Source: Clostridia bacterium
Lineage (GTDB): Bacteria > Bacillota > Clostridia > Christensenellales > Aristaeellaceae
DNA length: 64,000 bases
Assembly (NCBI GenBank): GCA_017541105.1
Contig: JAFXZS010000016.1
Span: forward strand, 186,001-250,000
Direction: 5' to 3'
Shown here: piece by piece, positions 7,890 through 14,275 of the stretch
Layout: every line of letters starts with the position of its first letter
Position numbering within the stretch: the first letter of the stretch is position 1
Translations under genes and position numbers: made by a program
Notes under the pieces: model-generated
Told to the model about the DNA's origin: nothing
What the model saw: only the letters and a program-made list of their open reading frames with translations
The model's database searches: none

Positions 7890-8488
7890 AGAAAATTCGG
7901 ATTTCAATAGTTTTTCTGGCAGGCTGGATAATGCTTCTTCTCTGCGGTGCCGCAGCGGAAACCCAGACAATTCCCAGTATCCGGGATACTGTCGATTCCG
8001 CTGTCAAACCGTTTTCCTTCAGAAACGGCGTCCTGTGGGGAATGGACTCCGCACAGGTTCAGTCGACTGAGAGTATTCAGATGGATGAAAGATCTTCCGG
8101 TGAATGGTCCGTCATGGTTTCATCGGAGCCTGTTGAAGTCAGCCGCTTTACCGCGGATCTGATCTATATGTTCAGAGACAATGCCCTGCAGATGATTGCC
8201 TATGAGTTCCAGACCTGTACAACCCTGAATTATCAGTATCTGACAGGCGCATTAAGCGCGGTGTACGGCGAAAGCCAGACAGCGGACGCTGCCAGAATCA
8301 AAGCATATATGGATTTGCTGTATCCGGACCGATACAGAACAGACTGGATTACTCACATGTATGTCTGGCACGCGGAAGACGGGACATGTGTATTCATGTA
8401 TTACTATTCCAGCGAGGCATATGCGATCCTGTACGTCAATCCTCAGCTGATGAATAACGTCAACGGATATGCCGTCAACGGATTATAG
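7886..8488 (+). CDS. Secreted protein of unknown function
   Basis: 200 residues. A clear signal peptide (MKKIRISIVFLAGWIMLL then CGAAAETQ) is followed by a mature domain of about 175 residues with the segments FRNGVLWGMDSAQVQ, YMFRDNALQMIAYEF, LTGALSAVYGESQ and DGTCVFMYYYSSEAYAILYVNP. FRNGVLWGMDSAQV is reminiscent of small exported proteins that read 'FRNGV.FG.s..eV', but I cannot name a family. It starts with ATG 7886 overlapping the stop of the acyltransferase fusion (ATGA), with AAAGGAGAA just upstream, so it is the last member of the coupled cluster 3859-8488. Only one cysteine remains after processing. Function unknown. Confidence 0.7.
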   Translation: MKKIRISIVFLAGWIMLLLCGAAAETQTIPSIRDTVDSAVKPFSFRNGVLWGMDSAQVQSTESIQMDERSSGEWSVMVSSEPVEVSRFTADLIYMFRDNALQMIAYEFQTCTTLNYQYLTGALSAVYGESQTADAARIKAYMDLLYPDRYRTDWITHMYVWHAEDGTCVFMYYYSSEAYAILYVNPQLMNNVNGYAVNGL

Positions 8489-8564
8489 GCGGGGGGATCA
8501 GACGGCGGACGGGATTCTGCCGGCCGAACGTATTTCAGCAGAAGAATGCGGCGATAAGGATGGA

Positions 8565-8705
8565 TTACGCAAAACGTAATTCATCCAAGGTATAACGAAT
8601 CACTTCATCGACAGAATCTTCATCTTCCGGTGACAATCCCTGTCCAAGCCAGGGATGCTCTTTTTCCCATGATGAAACCTGTGCTTCGTTTGTATCCTGA
8701 TTCAT
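8565..8705 (-). CDS. Small acidic protein (46 aa), unknown
   Basis: Minus-strand ATG at 8705 opens 46 codons ending with TAA at 8565. The peptide starts MNQDTNEAQVSSWEKEHPWL, continues GQGLSPEDEDSVDEVIRYTL and ends DELRFA. It is acidic, lacks a membrane segment and looks like a short disordered region followed by an amphipathic helix. A GGAAGTG element eight bases before the ATG and a promoter with a 17-base spacer (8750-8778) support expression. No homologue is recognised. It would be missed by annotation with a 60-residue cut-off. Confidence 0.5.
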   Translation of the reverse strand: MNQDTNEAQVSSWEKEHPWLGQGLSPEDEDSVDEVIRYTLDELRFA

Positions 8706-8749
8706 CCGTGATTCACTTCCGTTTCATGTTACTCGATGATGCACAACTG

Positions 8750-8778
8750 ATTGTAGCTCTTTCGTAACATAAATACAA
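8750..8778 (-). promoter_or_regulatory. Promoter for the 46-aa small ORF
   Basis: On the minus strand TTGTAT (8778-8773), a 17-base spacer and TACAAT (8755-8750). The -10 has five of six consensus bases and the -35 four of six. Initiation would fall near 8743, about 38 bases before the ATG at 8705. Confidence 0.55.
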
Positions 8779-8893
8779 TATATATTTCGTATTTTTTCGG
8801 AATTTCTGTAAAAGTATTACGAGCAGAAAAGGGGACCGTGGATTCCAGGCGCATTGCGGCCGCACAGAACCGATACACGGATTCCTGATGATA

Positions 8894-8902
8894 TGATATA
8901 AT
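8894..8902 (+). promoter_or_regulatory. Extended -10 promoter for the alpha/beta-hydrolase-like gene
   Basis: TGATATAAT gives a perfect TATAAT (8897-8902) preceded by the TGn extension. The region 17 bases upstream (TACACG) is a poor -35, as is common with extended -10 promoters. It lies about 80 bases before the ATG at 8983. Confidence 0.5.
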
Positions 8903-8982
8903 CATCCGGGAATCATTTATCCGGACCGGCTCTGACTGCCCGGAAAAAAGAGCGGACCGGGAGAAAGGGAACTTACACGGCT

Positions 8983-9717
8983 ATGCATTCGATCGGCAAG
9001 GGACTCATCTTTTTCCTGTGCTGTCTGTCCCTGATGATTCTGCGTGCAGACTGTGCCGCGGCTGTCGATCTGAGCCCGGAGAACTGCCGGGAGGAACACC
9101 TGTCTCACAGCGATATGATTGCATTGAACAGCAACCAGTATCATCAGGAACGGCCAATAATCATTTTTTTCCCCGGAAGCGCGGAATGCAGCCGGCCAGA
9201 TGCAGTCATGCGGTTTGTCCGAGATTATCACCTGTATGATGATCTTCATGCGGATTTCCTGGCTGTCGCGATACGGACCAAAGGCAGCAGGCCGGAAGAA
9301 TGGGAAGAGCCGGCTGGCGATCTTCTGGCTTTTCTGGCGGAAAAGTATGAAACGGAACCATTTGACATTATTGTGGATGCTGTCAGTTTCGGAGGCTGCG
9401 GGGCATGCTGTTTGACACAGCTGCTTCAGGATCATGAGATACCGGTCCGCGAACTGAATCTGGCGGACGCGTGCGTCTCCTCCTGCGTGACGGCAGACTG
9501 GATCGATCAGCTTGCGCTGGGAGGCACCCGGGTCAATCTGTGGGGATGTTACGAGAATACCAGGATTTCAAAAGCAACCAGAATGACTATCGAAGCGCTG
9601 CAGGACAGGGAAAACGTACAGGGGCAATTGTTCTCATGCACGCACGGGCAGGTGCTTGCGGTGGCAGTTCATGATTTCGGCCTTCATCAGGAATACAGGG
9701 ACGCGGAACAGGAATAA
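8983..9717 (+). CDS. Secreted alpha/beta-hydrolase-like protein
   Basis: 244 residues. A signal peptide (GLIFFLCCLSLMILRADCAAA) leads into PIIIFFPGSAECSRP near residue 58, the typical first strand and oxyanion loop of an alpha/beta hydrolase. DIIVDAVSFGGCGACC near 128 looks like the nucleophile elbow with Ser in A-V-S-F-G, where the usual first Gly is Ala. ELNLADACVSS near 156 could supply the acid and CTHGQVLAV near 219 the catalytic His. Exported esterase or thioesterase activity is a reasonable inference, but the substrate is unknown. The mature part has many cysteines, suggesting disulfides or metal. GAAAGGGA precedes the ATG by about twelve bases. It probably forms its own transcript, separate from 9906. 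Confidence 0.62.
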   Translation: MHSIGKGLIFFLCCLSLMILRADCAAAVDLSPENCREEHLSHSDMIALNSNQYHQERPIIIFFPGSAECSRPDAVMRFVRDYHLYDDLHADFLAVAIRTKGSRPEEWEEPAGDLLAFLAEKYETEPFDIIVDAVSFGGCGACCLTQLLQDHEIPVRELNLADACVSSCVTADWIDQLALGGTRVNLWGCYENTRISKATRMTIEALQDRENVQGQLFSCTHGQVLAVAVHDFGLHQEYRDAEQE

Positions 9718-9825
9718 ACATCCGGTGATCCGTTGTGCCAATGAAAACAGGAACAGTCTATACCGCCTGCTGATTCCGGGAGAATAAGGGAGAAAGTTAT
9801 TCGGTGCAGGAACGGAAAAAAAGGG

Positions 9826-9882
9826 CAGGCTGATTCGTATTATTATATGAACAGGAACTTCCGCCGGAAGCCAGCCTGTTTT
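9826..9882 (+). other. Nested inverted repeat upstream of the metalloprotease-like gene
   Basis: CAGGCTG (about 9827) pairs with CAGCCTG (about 9872), and between them CTTCC-GCC-GGAAG forms an inner hairpin. The outer arm is followed by TTTT and, soon after, the ribosome site AAGGAGG of the gene at 9906. It could be a weak terminator for the preceding gene or a structured leader; the short U run makes either tentative. Confidence 0.3.
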
Positions 9883-9905
9883 ACGAACCGAAGGAGGATA
9901 TCTGC

Positions 9906-11825
9906 ATGAAGAGGAACGGGAAGATTTTGACAGCCCTGATGGCTGCACTCTGCATCCTTTTGCTGTGCTGTGCGTACGGAACGGCGGAGACGGCCTCAAA
10001 ATCGTACTATTCACTGGAATCAGACACGCAGCAGTATCTGTATAAAGGACGGGAGTATCATCTGTGGACAAGGAAAACAGATGATGAAGAGATTCTGAAC
10101 GAAATCACGGGATATGATATCGTTGCAGGTTCAGAAAACATCTACTCCGTGGAAGGTTTCTATCTGGACTTTACATGGCCGTACAAGGACTGGAAGAAAG
10201 CGCTCGGAAAAGACCAGAAAATCAAGCTGAAGCTGATATATCATACGATCTACGGGGATTATGAAGATGAAATCACGCTGGTCTACAGCAAAGACATGCC
10301 TGAACTGTGCGAGAAACACACTTGGACAGTGAGTGAAATATTCGACAAGACCTATACTATCTGTCCGGATCATCCGGAAATGCATTATCTGACGGAAGCC
10401 AGGATCAACCGGGTCTGTACGGTCTGCCAGTATACGCAGAACAACAAACTGAAAAAGTATAAGCCGGATAATTCTCCGGAGACTGCGCCGCATACTTTGG
10501 GAGCAGACGGTATCTGTACAGCCCCCGGCTGCGGATACAGGACAAACAGAATCAGCAACGCAACGCTGGAAGCTGTCACGGATGCTTCCAGCAGGCATCT
10601 GATTCGTTTGTATTATGCATTTGATTTCTCCTATGATCCCGATGCCTATGCTTCCTTCCGGATCACAAACAGTCTGGATGAATCAGAGATTTCCGCGGAA
10701 TTCACCCCCGGAAAAGAGCCTGTTTTCAGTTACGGGGCAAAGCAGAAGAAAAGCGCGGACGAAGATGCGGGGATCTTCAGCGCGGAAAACGGGCATATTT
10801 CCATCATGATTCCGTATCGATGCGGTCAGAGCGCCGTGTTTGACATTCAGGCGGAAATCATCGCTGATACGGGAGAGCGTGTTCCCCTGGAGGCACACTA
10901 TAACGGAGACAAGGAAAGAATTGCATGGCAAAGCCTGCTGAGCGCACTGGAAAAGAACGACAATCCGCTGGATCATCCCGAAATCACCGAAATGTTTGTA
11001 AACCGTCTCAAAAAGGAATGGCTGTATGATCAGGCGCAGGCGGACGAGATCACTGCGCTGCTGAACCGTGCGGATCCGGCCTTCCGGGATTTGTTCCTGT
11101 ACACATTCTTTGATTACTCGAAGGAAAGGGAACTGGATATAAGCACCGTCGGAACTTATTACAGCCTCAGATTCAACGATGTGAGCCTGTCCACCGCAGA
11201 TCCGTACAGCACGGTTTTCCATCAGTTCGGTCATGCAATTGACGCGAATATTCTGTATACCAGTACGCCCGAGGGCATCTATTATTCCGGGCAGAGCCCT
11301 GTCCGCGAATCCCTGGAATACGCCATTCGCGAGGATGTCAAGGATTACCTTCGCAAGCAGCTGTCGGACCGCAGGTACATTGTGCCGCTGAAACAGCTGG
11401 GCCTGGAATCCGTAGACGCGGCGATAGAATTGCTTTTGTCGGAACCGTCATCGGACGGACAGATCGTGTTTATGCCCAAAATGGTTCTTGTGCAGGAAAC
11501 ACTGTCGGATGATCTGAAGGCTTCCTGCCAGGCTATGAGCGATCAGGCAGACAGCGTGATGCTCTATGACCTGATGGATATTATTACAGGACACAGGATT
11601 ACCGCAAGGGATTCCGAAGAGTTCGGGGATAACAGTGATTCAGCTTTCGCTGATACAACAAGCGAACTGGCATACGGACTGAATCAGGAGGCGTGGGCTG
11701 CCTATTTCAGTTCAAAAATCAACGGTACATCGGAAAACAATGAGGAATTCTTTCCGCGTACAGTGGCGTACATGGATCAAATGGCTGAGGAGATGCTGGC
11801 TGTGTATCGGGAAAGGATTCGCTGA
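9906..11825 (+). CDS. Secreted metalloprotease-like protein with HQxxH instead of HExxH
   Basis: 639 residues with a signal peptide (ILTALMAALCILLLCCAYGTAE). Residues ~120-210 hold paired Cys/His elements (CEKHTW, CPDHPEM, CTVCQ, CTAPGCGYR) like small zinc ribbons. The C-terminal third resembles anthrax-lethal-factor-type or Pro-Pro endopeptidases: FHQFGHAID at residues 438-446 where family members read HEFGH, and a late LNQEAWAAYFSSKI (Glu near 595) matching the region that supplies the third zinc ligand. Both zinc histidines remain but the general base Glu is Gln (CAG rather than GAG), so it may be an inactive binding protein. AAGGAGG lies upstream of the ATG. The next gene follows after 56 bases. 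Family placement is by motif only. Confidence 0.62.
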   Translation: MKRNGKILTALMAALCILLLCCAYGTAETASKSYYSLESDTQQYLYKGREYHLWTRKTDDEEILNEITGYDIVAGSENIYSVEGFYLDFTWPYKDWKKALGKDQKIKLKLIYHTIYGDYEDEITLVYSKDMPELCEKHTWTVSEIFDKTYTICPDHPEMHYLTEARINRVCTVCQYTQNNKLKKYKPDNSPETAPHTLGADGICTAPGCGYRTNRISNATLEAVTDASSRHLIRLYYAFDFSYDPDAYASFRITNSLDESEISAEFTPGKEPVFSYGAKQKKSADEDAGIFSAENGHISIMIPYRCGQSAVFDIQAEIIADTGERVPLEAHYNGDKERIAWQSLLSALEKNDNPLDHPEITEMFVNRLKKEWLYDQAQADEITALLNRADPAFRDLFLYTFFDYSKERELDISTVGTYYSLRFNDVSLSTADPYSTVFHQFGHAIDANILYTSTPEGIYYSGQSPVRESLEYAIREDVKDYLRKQLSDRRYIVPLKQLGLESVDAAIELLLSEPSSDGQIVFMPKMVLVQETLSDDLKASCQAMSDQADSVMLYDLMDIITGHRITARDSEEFGDNSDSAFADTTSELAYGLNQEAWAAYFSSKINGTSENNEEFFPRTVAYMDQMAEEMLAVYRERIR

Positions 11826-11881
11826 AAAAGCGCCGGACGGAAAAAAAGGGCTGCAATCTGTCTGAAGGGAAGAAAAATGCA

Positions 11882-12286
11882 ATGAAAGCAGATAAACGTT
11901 CATTCATTCTGGGGATGATTTCCGCCTTTTCGGAGTGTGTGGCAGGCGGATGCAAGAAGATGGCCCTTTCCCCGCCGCTGACTCGTCGCGAGTATAACAT
12001 GATTGCCGGAGAAGCATATGAACTGATTGAGAGACACGGACTGCAGCATTATCATGAAGAGAATGCGGATCAACCGGAGAAAACACGGTTTGACTGGATT
12101 CTGATTGCCGGAAAGCGTGAGACGATCGACCGGTACCTGGTTTTGCGCCGGGAAGGTTACAGTCCGGCGGAATCCCTCGAACCGTTTTACGATCTGCTCA
12201 GTTACAGGCCTGAGGAACGCATACATACTGGATTTGACGCCTACCGGTTTTTCTTTCCGGCTGAACCGGAGGCAGGGGAAGGCTGA
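11882..12286 (+). CDS. Conserved-looking hypothetical protein (134 aa)
   Basis: 134 residues from ATG 11882, preceded by AAGGGAAGAAAA. The sequence is helical and soluble, with LTRREYNMIAGEAYELIERHG, TRFDWILIAGKRETIDRYLVLR and SPAESLEPFYDLLSYRPEER. There is no signal peptide: the opening region is KRSFILGMISAFSECVAGGCKKM. I recognise no family. It sits 56 bases after the metalloprotease-like gene on the same strand and could share its transcript. A hairpin beginning at its stop codon may terminate transcription. Confidence 0.62.
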   Translation: MKADKRSFILGMISAFSECVAGGCKKMALSPPLTRREYNMIAGEAYELIERHGLQHYHEENADQPEKTRFDWILIAGKRETIDRYLVLRREGYSPAESLEPFYDLLSYRPEERIHTGFDAYRFFFPAEPEAGEG

Positions 12287-12325
12287 AGCAGCGGTCGTAC
12301 GGCACCATCGGAACCGCGCTGCTTC
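12285..12325 (+). terminator. Possible terminator after the 134-aa gene
   Basis: GAAGCAGCG (from 12285) pairs with CGCTGCTTC (to 12325), and GCGGT can alternatively pair with ACCGC across a loop of about twenty bases. Only TTT follows, so intrinsic termination would be weak. Confidence 0.35.
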
Positions 12326-12406
12326 TTTGCGAAGAAACTGATGCTGCCCCGGATCATCCTCCCGGGAAGCAGAGCTTTTCAGGGACCTTGATTTGCAGAA
12401 AACACG

Positions 12407-12438
12407 AAAGCCCCCGGAAGAGAACTTCCGGGGGCTTT
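12407..12438 (-). terminator. Intrinsic terminator downstream of tRNA-Pro
   Basis: A perfect 14-bp stem AAAGCCCCCGGAAG / CTTCCGGGGGCTTT with a four-base loop. On the minus strand it follows the tRNA 3' end by about eight bases and is succeeded by a broken T-rich stretch. The mre operon on the same strand has no terminator of its own after 12611, so this element probably also ends read-through from that operon. Confidence 0.85.
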
Positions 12439-12445
12439 CTGAACG

Positions 12446-12519
12446 TCTGGGTGAGAAGATTCGAACTTCCGGCCTCTTGAACCCCATTCAAGCACGCTAC
12501 CAAACTGCGCCACACCCAG
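12446..12519 (-). tRNA. tRNA-Pro (anticodon GGG)
   Basis: 74 bases. Acceptor arms CTGGGTG and CACCCAG pair fully, with discriminator A; CCA is not encoded. The D arm contains GCGCAGTTTGGTAGCGTGC, the anticodon arm is CTTGA-ATGGGGT-TCAAG with GGG at positions 34-36, and the T arm carries GGTTCGAATC-type sequence in the form AAGTTCGAATCTT. It reads CCC and CCU proline codons. Its own promoter lies at 12551-12579 and a strong terminator at 12407-12438. Confidence 0.95.
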
Positions 12520-12550
12520 TCGCTATCAGATGGCTCTGACAACGTTGGTA

Positions 12551-12579
12551 ATATTATCATGAATGAGTGATCCTGTCAA
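12551..12579 (-). promoter_or_regulatory. Promoter for tRNA-Pro
   Basis: Minus-strand TTGACA (12579-12574), 17 bases, then TAATAT (12556-12551). It lies between the end of the mre operon (12611) and the tRNA, about 25 bases before the mature 5' end after initiation. Confidence 0.8.
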
Positions 12580-12610
12580 TCATTTCCGCAATAAATCTGA
12601 AAATATGGGT

Positions 12611-12922
12611 TTACGGAGACCTGAGGGAAACGAGTTCCGCTTCAAGGGCTTCGATCTCCGCAATCAGTTCTTTTTCGCGGATTTCGCATTCGGAGATGGT
12701 GAGCTCAGCTTCGCGGAGTTCTTTCCGGGCGGCATCCAACGTGTCCTGCAAAGCTTCCTTGTCTTCATTGATCTTTTTCCAGCTGGAAACACTTTCTTCC
12801 AGCTGAAGCGTGACAGAGGATACTTCACGGCGGATATCCAGCATATGCTGAAACAGGAGGATCATGACCGCCAGGGCCGCACCGATCACAAGGGCCAGAA
12901 AAGCCCTGACACTTTTATTCAT
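12611..12922 (-). CDS. Small bitopic coiled-coil membrane protein (FtsL/DivIC-like topology), last gene of the mre operon
   Basis: 103 residues from ATG 12922; GGAGG lies nine bases upstream, which favours it over an in-frame start at 12946. A short basic N-terminus (MNKSVR) precedes a membrane helix (AFLALVIGAALAVMILLF, residues ~7-24), then a heptad-rich coiled coil to the end (VSSVTLQLEESVSSWKKI, EALQDTLDAARKEL, EIREKELIAEIEALEAEL). This N-in bitopic layout is that of FtsL and DivIC, but no family-specific residues are visible. Its start overlaps the preceding gene's stop by eight bases, so the two similar proteins are translationally coupled and could form a coiled-coil pair. Function unknown; a role in septal or elongation wall synthesis is inferred from the operon. 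Confidence 0.7.
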   Translation of the reverse strand: MNKSVRAFLALVIGAALAVMILLFQHMLDIRREVSSVTLQLEESVSSWKKINEDKEALQDTLDAARKELREAELTISECEIREKELIAEIEALEAELVSLRSP

Positions 12923-13265
12923 GACCGGCCGCCTCCGAAGATGCATCCGGAGAAGAAAGCTCTTTGATTTCAGCTTTCAATTCCTTCTTCTTTCTTTTCA
13001 GTTCAGACACACGTGCTTCCGCTTCTTCTGCCAGAGGAGCCTTCAGCGCGATCTCTTCCTGAACAACCGGGATTTCCAGATAAACCTGATCATACTCATA
13101 TTGCTGTTTATTCTCCCGGCCCTGGCTGGTTTTCAGGCTTTCGCGGGCATCCTGGAGCTGAAACTCCAAAGGACCTATGGAGAGAAGATACCAGGAAAGG
13201 AAGCATACAAAGATAAACAATAAAACGACCGTACAGGAGGAAAAGAAGGAGAAACGGTGATTCAT
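12915..13265 (-). CDS. Small bitopic coiled-coil membrane protein, mre operon
   Basis: 116 residues from ATG 13265 (GGGGAGG upstream; the extension to 13304 lies inside the preceding gene). A short N-terminus is followed by a membrane helix (TVVLLFIFVCFLSWYLLSI, residues ~12-30) and an extracytoplasmic coiled coil (EFQLQDARESLKTSQ, EIPVVQEEIALKAPLAEEAE, RVSELKRKKKELKAEIKEL). The same layout as the next gene, with which it overlaps by eight bases; its own start overlaps the hydrolase stop (ATGA). No homologue recognised. The paired arrangement suggests a heteromeric membrane coiled coil working with the RodA/PBP2 machinery encoded upstream. Confidence 0.72.
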   Translation of the reverse strand: MNHRFSFFSSCTVVLLFIFVCFLSWYLLSIGPLEFQLQDARESLKTSQGRENKQQYEYDQVYLEIPVVQEEIALKAPLAEEAEARVSELKRKKKELKAEIKELSSPDASSEAAGHE

Positions 13266-14251
13266 GCGGAAACCTCCCCGAAAAATGCAAGAATCTGGCG
13301 CCACCAGGGGAAGAAAACCTCATTGACAGAGCGGAAGATTTCATGGCGCGCATCCCTGACAAAGAGATGCTTTCCTTTCGGAACACGGGTAATAAATGAT
13401 TTCTGGGGCTCCGGCATGACACTGAAATCACGGTCAGCAGTACTGAGCAGGACAGGGCAGGAGATGCCTTCCGGCCCACCGGCGCGAAGAATACGGGAAG
13501 TTACGCGGATGGATTCCACAACCCAGCGATAGGTCGGAACAGAATTCTGATATTCGGGATGGGATGCCTTGACAGCATCATACCAGGCAAAACGAACGGG
13601 ATCCGTTGCGCAGGAAGTGTCGAAATCCTCCGGGCCGGAATACGGTTTCATGAAGAAGGGATGGTGCTTTCCGAAGCCGAGCAGACAGGCTGTGCCGCAC
13701 AGGGCCAGGGCAATGGGGGCGGAGGCGCTTCCGGTATTCGGGGCAATCATCGGCGCACAGAGCGCCGCAGAAGCAAAGGTTTCCGGATACTGTTCCAGAT
13801 AAAGGGAGGCGACCGCGCCGCCCATGGAATGGGCGAAGATCATCCGGGGGCCGATCAGGTCGGAAAGGATCGTTTCACAGACCAGACGAAGATCACTGAC
13901 ATAGTCGGAGAAGTGATCCACATGGGTGACAGAAGGGCCGGAAAGATTGCCGGAACGTCCGGAACGTCCGTGACCGCGCTGGTCATAGGCAACCACATGA
14001 TAGTTCTGAAGGAGCAGGGAATAGATCAGTTCGGAATACTTGAAAGTGTTTTCGGTGAAACCATGGAGAAGGAGGACTGTACCGCGGGGTTTTTCCGCTC
14101 TGAAGACAGAGCAGAAAAGAGGCGTACCGTCACGGGCGGTCAGTGTCTGATCCTGCCGGACAGCATCCAAAGCGGGAAGAACGAGCCGATTCATCGCCTG
14201 TTCATAATCATGGGAAGCGATTAAACCTTCCGGGCTGAGTTCGAAATCCAT
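13262..14251 (-). CDS. Alpha/beta hydrolase (monoacylglycerol lipase / lysophospholipase type)
   Basis: 329 residues from ATG 14251, preceded by AAAGGAAG; the upstream ATG at 14272 has no ribosome site. Serine-aminopeptidase-S33/PldB-like: TVLLLHGFTEN near 57 (oxyanion region), YDQRGHGRSGRSGN near 88, nucleophile in AHSMGGAVA near 140, Asp in STADRDFSV near 275 and His in RDARHEIF near 303. No signal peptide, so cytoplasmic; members hydrolyse acylglycerols or lysophospholipids. It follows rodA by 24 bases and overlaps the next gene (ATGA), making it part of the mre operon, which is an unusual place for a lipase and may reflect membrane-lipid turnover linked to elongation. Confidence 0.83.
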   Translation of the reverse strand: MDFELSPEGLIASHDYEQAMNRLVLPALDAVRQDQTLTARDGTPLFCSVFRAEKPRGTVLLLHGFTENTFKYSELIYSLLLQNYHVVAYDQRGHGRSGRSGNLSGPSVTHVDHFSDYVSDLRLVCETILSDLIGPRMIFAHSMGGAVASLYLEQYPETFASAALCAPMIAPNTGSASAPIALALCGTACLLGFGKHHPFFMKPYSGPEDFDTSCATDPVRFAWYDAVKASHPEYQNSVPTYRWVVESIRVTSRILRAGGPEGISCPVLLSTADRDFSVMPEPQKSFITRVPKGKHLFVRDARHEIFRSVNEVFFPWWRQILAFFGEVSA

Positions 14252-14275
14252 ATCGGTACTTCCTTTCGGCAATCA

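Larger units (their letters stand above)
8489..8982. other. 494-base intergenic region
   Basis: Contains no large gene. On the minus strand it holds a 46-codon ORF with its own promoter (8565-8705 and 8750-8778). On the plus strand an extended -10 element at 8894-8902 precedes the gene at 8983. A weak CGGCGGA/TCTGCCG hairpin lies just after the stop at 8488 but has no U tract. The rest (8779-8893) shows nothing I can interpret. Confidence 0.6.

Noticed and set aside
13960..13985. Tandem GGAACGTCC-like repeat
   Set aside because: Encodes GRSGRSG of the hydrolase (minus strand); a coding repeat rather than a regulatory or CRISPR-like element.
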